This document shows positions 53,379 through 64,000 of a stretch of DNA of 64,000 nt, piece by piece. A program made the translations under genes and the position numbers. Below the pieces are notes generated by a model, which searched no databases, had not been told where the DNA came from, and saw only the letters and a program-made list of their open reading frames with translations. The stretch comes from Siderastrea siderea. Taxonomy: Eukaryota > Cnidaria > Anthozoa > Scleractinia > Rhizangiidae. The stretch is taken from assembly GCA_964030785.1 (NCBI GenBank), contig OZ034977.1, forward strand, positions 26,377,652-26,441,651, written 5' to 3'. Position 1 is the first letter of the stretch; every line of letters starts with the position of its first letter.

Positions 53379-56300
53379 GGCTGCTTTAACTCATCACTGC
53401 TGCTGAACCAATATGAATGACTCAGAACGGTTTGAAATCAGACTGGGGAGCCACTTAAGCATGAACAGTGTTCCAATTGGTCTGAGATATTTGTTTTGGG
53501 TATGCACGATTAATAAGTGGCGTTGGAGCATTTCAAGCTGTTGGATAATAGATAAACTGGATTTTTAAGAATGGGATGGTTGCGGACCATATTAACAAAA
53601 CAGAGTTTAGATTGGTCTCAGGTAAACACTTCATGCCAGTCTGACTTTCAGACCGGTCTCATGCAAACAAAATCATACCAGTCTGAGTTTGCACCGGTCT
53701 CATGAAATCAAGGCGTTACTGCCCCTGGGTCTCTGAGGATGTTGTTAAACATTCTTGAGAGCTGCTCGACTTTAGGCTAACGGGTTGTTTACATAATACC
53801 AGCGTGATTTTCATTCTGGTACAAGTTCCTCCCAATTTCCTCGTTTCTCTGTATTTGTTTAATGATTACAGCACAAAATGTCATAACTGTACAAGTCATA
53901 CCTGTGTGAGCTTGCCCCAGTAGTGGTACTGGGTCACAATAATCACTGTGGTATGGAAACCCATACATGGTATAACTGTTTGATTCATTCTGCATTAAGT
54001 TTTAACCCTTTAACCATCAAGCATGAATCTTACATCACCGTGAAAAATGGATTTTGTAACTTAAGTGGGTATAAGGTTTTCATCACCTTAACCCCAGTGG
54101 AAGTCTTGATGGAACACTCATGTAAATGTTGTGATTTAATTTCATCCTTGGTTCAACTGTTGTTTTCCTTTGTGAGTATTAGGATATGCCAAATTTTCTT
54201 TTTCCGAAAAGGCTGTTTTAGCCACCCAGTCTTCATGTGTTTACACGACGATATAAAACAGATCATGCTCAAATTCCACACTACAGAAATTTGTGCTTGT
54301 TCTCACACACTTAAAGGCAGATGGTTTAAATATCTGGTATATTTGAATGATTTTAAAACTGTTTAACTGTGCTTGATTATGTTTCACTGGGTTCAGAAAT
54401 TGGAATCAAACACTGCTGTATGTATATTATTGGTTTAATTGTGTGCAACTACCGAACCCAAATTAAACCGATCATTGCATTTCACCCAGTTCATTTTACT
54501 GAACAGTAAGATAGTACCTAAGCTAGGATAATTATATGATTGATATCTTCCATGTGCATACCTTCACTGTAAGAAAAGCTGCATCACTGATCACTGCTGA
54601 CATATACATGCCTAGTATAGGTAAAAAAGGATCAGTGAAAACAACAACTTCAGGGCTAAAAATTGAAAGTCTCCTGGTTGCCAGTAGCAATTTAAAACTG
54701 ACCAGGGCCACTAAAAGTTGAGGTTTGTTTTTATTGACATGTGACTCCAGTCTTACTTAGAGTTCTACAGTATGTGGTACTTTTTCCACATGATTATTGG
54801 CGAAATCCCTGGATAAAAGACTTACTTCTCACCCAGGTTGGGAGGGGTCTATTCAAGTAAATATGGTTTTAAATTTTTTTATTTAGACTAGAGGATTCTG
54901 AAAGCCACTTTATCTAAATGGCCTGGTCTACTATACTACGCGAGCAAGTGAAAAGACCCTGGGGACGGGAGGTTGGAATTCAAGGATACTGGCCCAAGTT
55001 GCAATTCAATGATTTAAGCACTGAAGTTAATTTTTTACCCTGCAAATTATGGAATAACTTAATCAGTAAAAGTAGAGAATGAGATGTACAAAAAAATTAC
55101 ATCCACCTGCTTTGAACTCGATTATCTTAAGCATATTTTCCCAAAAGTGATCAACACATAACTTTTAATAAAAGTTTTACATGTACCTAATTCAAAATTT
55201 AAATTTGTTGTTTGTCATCAAATCATGCCAACTATAGCTTTGAACCTTACTTGATCTAAGAAACATTCGTGAGTCATTAGATGTATATAAATAATTTGCA
55301 AGCAGTGAAGAAAAGCCCAGCTAATAAACAAATGGAGTTGGAGATAAAATAAAGTATGTTATGTGTTACAGTGTATGTTACGTTGTTATGAGATGTTTAC
55401 AACACGTAAGCTTAAATGATGTTACACAAAAGAATTTAAGCTTATCTGCCAGTATCAACATTAGGAGAATAGCCTGACCTTCTTGCTTTAAGCAAAAGCT
55501 GTTTGAAACATTAATTTTAACAGCAACGCTGTAATCAAAGTTACTGAAAACATAAACGATGCGATGCTACACTTTACTTGGCCAACAAATAACATACGAT
55601 TCACAGACGAGTGTACAAAAACTACATCACTTCATACAACGTTTATTTTAAGACTTACGAAACTTAATAAACTTTAGTTACCAACCTAAGTGTCTATCTT
55701 TCGGCTTTTTGCTACCGGAACGAAAATGGCAAATTATTTAAGCACTGGACTAACGATAAATATGAAACATTAAACTATAATGACCGATCGGTAAAGCCCT
55801 GCTAATATAATAAGCTGTTTACCGAAGACAATAAAAAGCTATAATTACACGTACCTGACATGAACAATGCAGCGAAAAATGAAGTGCTGTCCTCTTTCCG
55901 AGAAACCATTAACAATTCTTTCGCAGAAATGGACCATGTAGAAAGTAAAGACAACTTTTCACCCCATTGTTCAGCTTTTGTCGCTAGCTATGCGGCCGCG
56001 CCTAAAAAGTGCACCAGTCTTCATGAGCAATCCGTGACATTGGTGCCCAGTACTCCGCGTGCCTGCAAGTTCACATCCCTAAGCTATATGAAAACGAATT
56101 TTTAAAAAAAAACTGTTAACGTAGTTAGAAAGAGCATAGTTTGAAACCAAATATGCTGATTCGTTTTTACATTTATGTTAAAACCTCACAAAACAGGGGA
56201 TTATCAAAAGTTGAAGGTTCATTTTTCATCGTGCTTTTTTCAAAAGGAAAAATAATAATGGACGTTTTTGAATAACTTGCAATTTTTTCTGTAATATTGT

Positions 56301-56858
56301 TGTGAGAAATTACGAATTTATTGAGCTTAAAGCAGTTTTAAAGTGATTTGAATTTTCTGTGCGCTCTGGTCACGTGACCAATGACGTCACAACAGTGAGC
56401 ATATCATGGTCGTTACTTTCATGCGAAGTTCTATTAACCAGCCAAGCTTTGTTTCTCTCCGCCTTAAACTACCATAGCTACTGACTCCTTACCAGTCCCC
56501 TGGGAAATGCTCCTGTACAGAGCCACCTTAACTTTCAAATGCCAGATGTCAACTGGCAATTTCCATATTGCGCATTCCAATGACTATCAGGGCACGTTAT
56601 CTGCTTTTGAATTGATGGAGGCCTCTTCTTGCAGTGAGCTAAAACATATTTTTTGCCATAGTCACGTGAATGATGACGTCATCACCCTAACGTTAATATG
56701 AGGGATAACTTTCACGAAGTTGTAAATAACACATGGTACAGCATTCTCTTCGACCACAAATTAACTAAGTTATTTAGCATTGAAATTTTTCTGGTGCAAA
56801 GCATTCTGGGAAGGTTCTTATTATAATTATAATATTGTTTTTAATTATTATTATTATG

Positions 56859-56890
<32 letters not shown>

Positions 56891-56983
56891 TATTATTATT
56901 AATTTTTCTTCCTCTTTTTATTTAATTTCATTTAAACAGAATTTTTACATTAATACTCTCTAACAGGACTCTATTGTTTACAG
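53379..56983. other. Long intron, no gene recognised
   Basis: It contains a (ATC)n tract at 56860-56890 and two separate CACGTG-type plus TGACGTCA-type words (56371-56389 and 56661-56682). Open frames at 53923 and 55860 lack splice or domain support. Confidence 0.4.
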
Positions 56984-57109
56984 GGGGGTTTTACTCTGAC
57001 GATGTTGGCCACGTTGGCATAAGTTGTAAGAAATGTCCAACTGGTTCCTTTGTTGCATTTAACAAAGCCCCAGGAACACAAGGTCAAGACTGCAAGACCT
57101 GTCCCTTAG
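56984..57109 (+). CDS. GCC2/GCC3 (ephrin-receptor-like) cysteine-rich exon
   Basis: A 126-bp exon, acceptor TGTTTACAG, donor GTAATG, phase 1/1, so it can be duplicated or skipped in frame. It encodes GGFYSDDVGHVG, then ISCKKCPTGSFVAFNKAPG and TQGQDCKTCPLG. The C-x-x-C-P-x-G-x-(F/Y) spacing is that of GCC2/GCC3 modules (Pfam Ephrin_rec_like), small extracellular disulfide folds. It continues the module begun in exon 51080-51285 and is followed by a third partial module in the next exon. Confidence 0.85.
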
Positions 57110-57690
57110 GTAATGAAATCAAACGTCAAACCGTGAAATCTTAAGCATGTCTGCTCTTTAACAGTTATGGCCTAGGGAGAACTAAATTAAATCTAAAGAA
57201 AAAATACATACAGTAGATTTTCCAAAAATACCAACAATTCAATTATATGTAATTATTTTTTCAGTTGGCATGGTTTTTTTTTTTTCGTTTTTGTCGTTCT
57301 TTTAAGGAAGCATATCATGCAACCCTAACTTTTGTCAAAAGCTGGTGGATGCATTGACTGTAATAGGAAGTGCGGGACTGAAACATATTCCCCTCGACTT
57401 AGTAACAATGTAACACTGAAAAAAAAACTGAATGCGTATAGTTCACAAATGAATATAGTTCAGAAACAAGACAAGCAAATACAAAGAAACATTTGAAGGA
57501 ATGGTATCTCTGTCTAAATTTTTTCTTTTCGCCTTGCTTTCCAACTTGATTTTTTTATTCTAGGAAACGCTGTCATCCACTTCATTCTTTAAGATATATC
57601 GACGAGGTTGATACAGTAAAAGCACTTGAACACTACGCTTCGCAAAATTTACCCTCTCCATTCTTCTCCTCAGTGTGGAAAAGGGTACAA

Positions 57691-57989
57691 GGGCCGATTA
57701 TTTAGACGATACGATTTTTGCTTGTTTTGTGCAACTTGCTTACGTCGTGTCTATAACACGAACTGTGTCGTCTAAATCAGAAGTACAGCACCTTCATGAC
57801 AGTTGACTACAAAAAAGGAAATGTAGAATTTTGCAACTTAGACATGTCTTAAACCCGACGACAGTCGTAGCAGCAGTCACAATGTTAGAATGACAAGATG
57901 TTTACGATCTTTGTATGACGCGAGCTGCGTGCGCTACAAAAGACGCACACGACAGTCGTAAGCAAAAATTGTACGGTCTAAATCGGCCC
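57691..57989. mobile_element. Hairpin MITE in intron
   Basis: GGGCCGATTATTTAGACGAT and ACGATTTTTGCTT are mirrored by AAGCAAAAATTGTACGGTCT and AAATCGGCCC. Inner segments containing ACGTCGTGTCTATAACACGA also fold. About 300 bp, noncoding. Confidence 0.65.
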
Positions 57990-58209
57990 CAATGCATCTT
58001 TGCATACTTAACGTTTCGCCGTGTGATTCAAGCAGAGGTCTTGCCGATGACCTCAAACAAACCAATAGATCAAGCAATTCGGTAGGAAATAAATAGCTAA
58101 ACAAAGGTATCCTTATTAACTTTCAATCGATATTCGGAACTTCAGAAAATCTGAGACGACTGAAATTGCCTTTCTAAACATTAACCATCCATTTGTTTAT
58201 TATCTATAG

Positions 58210-59775
58210 GGACAAAGACCGATTTCGAAGCTGGATTGCGCGCTTGTCCATGCTTCGAAGGGCATTATCGAACTCATATGTTCGAGAAATGTTATAAGTG
58301 TGGTCATGGGTTAAAATGCCAAGATGAATATGTTTCTTTAAAACCTGGCTTTTGGTGGGAATGGACGAACAATACTCATAGAGATCGCTACAGAGCCTTT
58401 ATAGCCAATCTCTTGGCATCCTTGCCATCATTGCACAAAGATGACGTTCAATTCCCATATCCACTACCAAAGGCATACCAGTGTCCGGAAAAAGAGTCCT
58501 GCGAAGGCGGCTTGGATTCTAAGTGCAAGGATGGCTACCAAGGCCCACTTTGCAGCGTCTGTAAAATGGGATACAGTAAACAGTTTCATCAGTGCAACAA
58601 GTGTCCATCTAAGGTCTGGATGGCCGGAAAATTTGCAATCATCGTTACCATCCTATTGGTAATTATTGCAGCTTGTGTGTGGACAAGGAAAAAAAAGGAC
58701 AAAAATCAAAAGGAAGAACTCTTCCTCATAAACGAGTTCTTGTCCAAAATAAAGATCGCAATCGGTTTTTACCAGGTTACCTATGGCTTACTGGAAGCCT
58801 TCTCCTATATAGAATGGCCAAAGTCCATGGAAGTCGTCAGCAAATATACAGAAATACTTCAGCTTAACGTATTTCAGATGGCACCTGTTCATTGTCTTTG
58901 TTCCGGATTGCAAGCTGATGCCTTTGCAAACTTGTTTGCGATAATGGCAATAAACGCTGCTATCATTGTCTTTGCAGCCGTCGGTTACGGAGTGGGTAAA
59001 GTGATCATCTTGAGAAATAAAAGCCTAGAAGACGATGAAAAATCAGATAAAATATCACAGATTAAGGACGCTGTGTACAGGAGTGTGATTTTCTTCTTGT
59101 ACGTAACCTACCTTACCACGTGTTCTAAGACTGCTGCTGTCTTGCCACTTGCTTGTCGAAAACTTTGTCGAGTGGAGAAACAAGTTTCCTGCACGGAATA
59201 CCTGAAAGTAGATTACAGTATACAGTGCCATGATCCCTGGTACAACAAGTTGGTTGTCGTGGCGTACATTTCCACGGCCTATGTACTTTCCCTCCCCACC
59301 GCCGCATTCATCGCCCTTTGGAGACAACGAAGAATTGTGCTTGCTACAGCAAACCTCGAGAAAGCTAATCTTCCAGGAGTCTCCAGCACTGAAATTATCA
59401 AAGGGCTGCATTTTCTCTTTGCAAACTATACACCTAGTTCATGGTATTGGGAATTGGTAGAAACGTCCCGTAAAGTAATGATAACATCTGGTCTAATCCT
59501 CATGGGACAAGAAAGCAGGTCCTATATCGGATTATCATGGGTCGTTGCTGGAATGTATGGAGTCGTTTTTGCATGGAATCATCCGGTAGAAGACGCGTTC
59601 GAAAACACATTGACGACAACGTCGCTAGCTGTTACCGTTTTCAACTTGGGTGTTGGGGCTGTAAGCAAAATTCCCGCAGAGAACCTACCCGCTACGACCG
59701 ACTCGCACATGGACTCAATATTGTTCAACATGTTGGTACTTGGAGCAAATTCATTGGTCATCGGGCTACTTGTTT
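58210..59775 (+). CDS. Main multi-pass membrane exon of LRR/GCC2-GCC3 receptor-like protein
   Basis: A 1566-bp exon, acceptor TATCTATAG, donor GTAAGA at 59776, phase 1/1. It opens with GTKTDFEAGLRACPCFEG, finishing the cysteine-rich ectodomain (C-x-x-C pairs, then a tryptophan-rich FWWEW patch and CKDGYQGPLCSVCKMGYS). Counting residues from the TTG codon at 58236, hydrophobic segments lie at about 130-152, 170-185, 228-252, 284-305, 338-362, 410-430, 436-455, 463-483 and 497-516, roughly nine spans. A FYQVTYGLLEAFSYIEWP motif follows the second. GCC2/GCC3 modules joined to such a multi-pass domain occur in cnidarian and protist surface proteins of unknown function. It is not a classical GPCR: no DRY or NPxxY is seen. 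The open frame read past 59775 into the intron is not coding. Confidence 0.85.
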
Positions 59776-61553
59776 GTAAGACTACTCTGTTAATGTTTGT
59801 TATTGCTCTCCCTCTCTCCTTTTTTCTCCCTTTATCTTCATTTTAAGGCCTTGTTGGCATGCTCAGCAGACAGGAATTTTTAAGGATAATGCCCGGCAGG
59901 CCTGATTTTTGGGGTGTTTGACAACGAACACATATGTTATTGTAATAGTATTGATACAACAACGATTGCTTGATGAATCGGTTTTTCGAAGTGATTTCCA
60001 GGTTAATAAAACGAGACTCGAGCCGAGGCTGATTTTTCATTTTATCATACAATTCGACACGGTATCGTACAGTCAACTGCTTTTTTTTTCTGTGGACGTA
60101 TTGAAAAGAATTGATAATCCTTCATAATCGAGATTGTAACCACGACTTTTAACGTGTTTTATTCCAAATATACAGACAGCAGGCCTTTCTTTCTAAACAT
60201 GTCTGAAAAGCCAAAACGTTTTAATGTCAAGAACGTTACCGGCAGTTAACAGACAAGCTTCCTTGTTAGCCTCTTAAGAATAGGTCTGGATACAGCATAC
60301 ACTTAGCATTGCTAAACGGCGTAGTGCATACAAAACCAGATGTGAGCGATGAAACCGAACAACGTTTCGATGTCTTCATCAAATCGTTGTCAATTTCAGG
60401 ATGAAATTATGATGGATTTTTAAGCACAAAAGTTACAAATGTGAAATATAGATGTATTCTATTAAATAAATAGTGTTCCGGCGATTGACCTGATTGCGTT
60501 TTAAAAGTTCCTCCCTTTAAACAGCATTTTAAATATTAGCCGGTCGAGTTGGGAGGCAAGATTGCCTAACAACTTCAGTCAATGTTCGTAAACCAGATGG
60601 TTGAAATTTCAGTAAAAATTTACGAGAGAAAATCACCAATTGTCGCTCAGCAATGAGAGTGTATAAGGCCCAGTGAGGGCTGCAAGATACATGAACTGTC
60701 TGGGTACACAAAGCGTCATCTTCACCAACACGTTGCAGAACACAAGCGATCCGCTATTGTTACTTACTTGCAAGAGAAGCACAATGTGCCAGCTGATCCC
60801 CTGGCGATGAACCATCACAAAATGTAAATGTAAAAACAATGTAATTTGTTTACCCAAGAAACACTTAGGAGATCGGAAGCTCTTTAGACGTGTTCGTGAG
60901 CTCTAGATATAATTGGAATTTGGAAGTGTTGGTTTTTGAGGAGAGGGGAAAACCGGAGTACCCGGAGAAAAACCTCTCGGAGCAAGGACGAGAACCAACG
61001 ACAAACACAACCCACAAAATAAATAAAAATAAACTAGGACTTATAAACAAAATATCTAGCAAACTTGACTGTTTTTTTTTTCAACCGGTGTACATTAAAG
61101 AGCAAAAGCCGAAACAAACAATCAGACTGTATCCATCTAAAACTCTTTACTGGAAGCAATGCATCTACATTTCATGGATAGAGTTATGTTTCAATGAGTT
61201 TTCATTACACTGTCATTCTGAACTGGACAATGATAATATAAAACATGAAGTTGTCCAAACGTTGTCCTATTTGATTCGTTCATTTTTCTCATAATATATA
61301 GGTAAATGAACAATTTTTTGCAACGGGGCGAAAACATTTTCAACAAGCCGCATTTTGGAGAACCTTTCAGGTCCCCAAAAGCCCATCCAGAAGCTCTTGT
61401 TGACTAGTGTCTGAAAACACAAAACATTTTATTGTCAAAACAAAAAGGCAATTTGTGTTCTCACCAAATCAGTACAGGAGATTGGTTCATTGGAAGAATC
61501 TTAATACTTTATCTCTACCTAAGTAAAATATGGAAATTGTTTCTTCCTCTCAG
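59776..61553. other. Last intron
   Basis: It carries a dispersed repeat segment at about 60935-61020 (GGGGAAAACCGGAGTACCCG and CTCTCGGAGCAAGGACGAGA) but no gene. Short open frames are unsupported. Confidence 0.5.
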
Positions 61554-62203
61554 TTCAATACGTAGTGCGAGCATATGGTTTCCTCAAGGAATGGCGAAAA
61601 AATCCACAATGGTCGTTTTCATGCTGCCTGGCCTTGGTTCTCCCTTTCGTCAGTTTGCCGGGGGAAATAAGTGGTTTCGCCGGCACAAACATCACTAGTA
61701 ATCAGATAGATACTGGAGATATTGAAATACCTACAATCGCCACTGCTGCTCAAGACAGTGGGGTCATTGATGTCGCTTTTGATAATGGCCTTGGTGATGA
61801 TAACCCATGTGCGGATCAGGATGATATTCGTTATGGTCCTCAGCCACTGAGTAGCAAGGTGGAAGTCGCCAGCAATGTCTATGCCGTACAGAAAAGTTGG
61901 AAAGTAAAGGTTACTGTTAAAGAAGGTGAGCAGGACGATGGTAACCGTGTGGTGGTACAGGATCACAATCCCAATTATGCTCAGCCACAACCCGGAGAAA
62001 AGAAACTGCCCACCGATGCTGCGTCCGTGCGATGCAGTGGTGAACAAGATGATGAGACCCTGAAGAAGTTGAAGCATGACAATGCTCAAGAGACTGAGTG
62101 GAGCACCAACAGATGTCACCAAGGAACACAGTCAGAGTTACTGGCGATCTTCTCCATTCGTGATGACATGGTCCATGAGCCAGTGCAGGAGAACCTAGCA
62201 TAG
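61554..62203 (+). CDS. Terminal exon: last membrane-proximal segment and cytoplasmic tail
   Basis: Acceptor TTCCTCTCAG at 61553; with the phase-1 donor of the previous exon the frame continues FQYVVRAYGFLKEWRKNPQW and a short hydrophobic run (CCLALVLPFVSLPG). About 170 residues of acidic, Gln/Asn-rich, low-hydrophobicity sequence follow to a TAG at 62201-62203. The tail has no catalytic domain; it contains several Asp/Glu clusters (DNGLGDDNPCADQDD, GEQDDGNR, GEQDDETL) and a short EPVQENLA C-terminus. Because the frame, phase and strand all fit and a poly(A) signal follows, this is probably the true 3' end. Confidence 0.75.
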
Positions 62204-62425
62204 CCCTTTGTGAGTACAATGCGAAGTGTTAATAATGGACGCTCTTTTCGATTGGTATAAATGTAAGTGTACAAACAACAACAGATTTTGTTTTCTCTAA
62301 GAGCAAAAAAACCAAACCAATAATCGTATTCCTTAGTTCTTCCAGCCATAGGATGTGAACGCAAAGCAAATTATTATTGTCTGCGTCGGTGGTGATTCCG
62401 AAGAATAAATTGTATTATATTGTCT
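62204..62425 (+). other. 3' UTR
   Basis: AATAAA at 62404-62409, followed by a T/GT-rich stretch (TTGTATTATATTGTCTTAG). This is the first canonical poly(A) signal after the stop codon. Confidence 0.55.
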
Positions 62426-64000
62426 TAGATTTTGCAGGTTTTATTATAAATCATAAGCAAATGCTATTTCCAGAAAACAAATAGTGAATGGTACAGGAAG
62501 TTTTCTTGAAACATATTACTACCTTTTTAAGTCAAAAATAACCTTATTTCTTTTTTTTTAAAATATGATTGTAGTCTTTGTGCAAACTCATTCGGGTTGC
62601 AGTGGATGAACTAATGAAGGACAGTGACGATGTCTGGAACGTTGATATAGTAGTTTGGCTGAAAAAGGAACACTCAGAACGCAGATTGCTAGAATTCCCC
62701 CGGATTTGACAGTTTGCATTAACCTTAGCTTGTTGTTTTTAACATTCGAAACCTTGTTTTTCTGTTATGAAAGTAGCTAAGCCTTAATCACAGAGGGAGT
62801 CTAGAAAGCGTGAAAATCGTCACAAATTATCCACCAAAAGTGTCTCTTTGCCCCCCTCGAATGCTCCTATTCTAAACCCTTCAAACAATATCTGCTACAA
62901 AGAGCGTGCGGACATCTCCTTCTACCGCCTAGAGATGACGATGATTATGATACTGGCTACACATTCTTCTCCTTTTTGTCCCCAGGTGTCTGTTTTCATG
63001 TTGGATGGCGTTATCGTTAAACAACAAAAGGGAAACATGCCACAGAAATATTTCCAAGCCTTTCAGTTGTTTGTTAAGAGTAAAACCAGGAAAATTAAAA
63101 GAAACATTCATTTTATTATAATCGCATTTATCCCTACTATTCACATCTTGTTCCTGCCGTGGGTAAGAAAGGCCAAAGGTTGATTATGAGTGTTTATTAA
63201 ATGTTTATCAACCATTAAGAATATTTGTCACTTGTGTCTGCTACGGTGAATTACGTTATCACATTCGGTGGCTTAATTAGTTAATTCCTTAAATTTGGTA
63301 GAAAAGTAATAGCAAGAAGACAACAACCCTAAGCGTTCTTATTTAAATCGCATTTATTAACTACTTACTTACGGTACTTGCATTCATACCATGAGGAAAA
63401 ATTGGTAAGAAAGTAGGAAAATAATAACCCTTGCGTTTTCATCATATGCCACTCGGCACGAAGAGAATAGGAACTTGACGTATTTTCATTTTGTTAGAAG
63501 AAAAAACAATTAAGATACCGAGAAACGTTGAATAGACAGAAGCAGCCAAACAAATCCAACATTATTTTTCACACCTGAGAATAAAAGAAAAGATGAAAAG
63601 AACATATTTCCACGCCATTCAACAAGGTGACTAAGCGTGTTTACATTTATCCAAAGTGTTGAATAAAAATATTGAACCGTTTGTTCGAGGTTTTAGAAGG
63701 CAAATCGAATGCATCAACCCAGGTTTATTAGTTTTGCCTTCTATTGATAAATTTTTGAAATATTTGTGTTTTGGCTACATCCGGTAAGAGCAGGAAAGTA
63801 ATAATCCCCAGTAAACGTATTTAATCACTTCTTAATGTGTATATCATTACTTTTGTGCCTGCTGTAGTTTACATATACCTTGAAAGCAGGAATAAAAATA
63901 TATTACAAAATATCTTGGTTGTTTCTTTCTAATTTTGTCGCAAATATTAAAAATTACTAACGGCACAAGCTATCCATCTAAACAACAGGAGCCCCATAAA
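62426..64000. other. Downstream intergenic sequence, no feature recognised
   Basis: AT-rich, without repeats or exon-like segments I can support. The open frame at 62848-63183 has no domain, splice or promoter support. Confidence 0.4.

Noticed and set aside
53923..54366. 147-codon open frame in the long intron
   Set aside because: No domain, no splice partner with matching phase, and typical AT-rich intron composition.
58236..59846. 536-codon gene as a single-exon gene
   Set aside because: The sequence upstream of the TTG codon continues in frame to a splice acceptor. The last residues run past a consensus donor at 59776 that is in the right phase for the next exon.
1..64000. CRISPR array
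   Set aside because: The tandem repeats found are a satellite or microsatellites without equal-length unique spacers.

Overview
The window looks like genomic DNA of a cnidarian, most likely an anthozoan or coral. It is AT-rich, intron-rich and repeat-dense. Most of it is mobile-element debris around the widely spaced exons of one plus-strand host gene. This placement is inferred from gene architecture and repeat style (tRNA-derived SINEs, TTAA-flanked foldback elements, GIY-YIG Penelope-type elements); no database search was possible.

Layout. 1-4150: fragment of a compact virus-like mobile element with divergent and overlapping genes, several frameshifted, plus an unusual array of perfect hairpins at 2353-2717 and a long palindrome at 4028-4146. 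4481-62203: one host gene read left to right. It has a possible signal-peptide exon (4481), a ladder of LRR exons of about 72-78 bp, all bounded by phase-2 introns (6058, 6854, 8868, 9260, 17446, 19332, 46367 and probably 48072), an LRR-to-cysteine-rich junction exon (51080), a GCC2/GCC3-type cysteine-rich exon (56984), a 1.57 kb exon with about nine membrane segments (58210) and a cytoplasmic-tail exon (61554) followed by a poly(A) signal. The predicted product is a large LRR, cysteine-rich, multi-pass membrane protein.

The introns hold the rest. These include Penelope-like fragments (9900-12500), two tRNA-derived SINE families, a Mutator-type MITE with a 10-bp target duplication, a five-unit satellite (21.84-22.39 kb), and an 8.5 kb TTAA-flanked giant palindrome (22875-31384) with at least four other insertions nested in its arms and loop. 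A degraded Gypsy pol (34.7-37.4 kb), a LINE reverse transcriptase fragment, a second near-perfect giant palindrome (39770-41376), a third nested one (41549-43841) and a duplicated 1.9 kb repeat (31736 and 44099) follow. Several of these nests contain their own empty-site controls: one arm carries an insertion and the mirrored arm does not.

The most unusual items are the multibranched hairpin array beside the virus-like genes, the recurrent TTAA-bounded foldback architecture, and the exon-ladder receptor gene with recent exon duplications.
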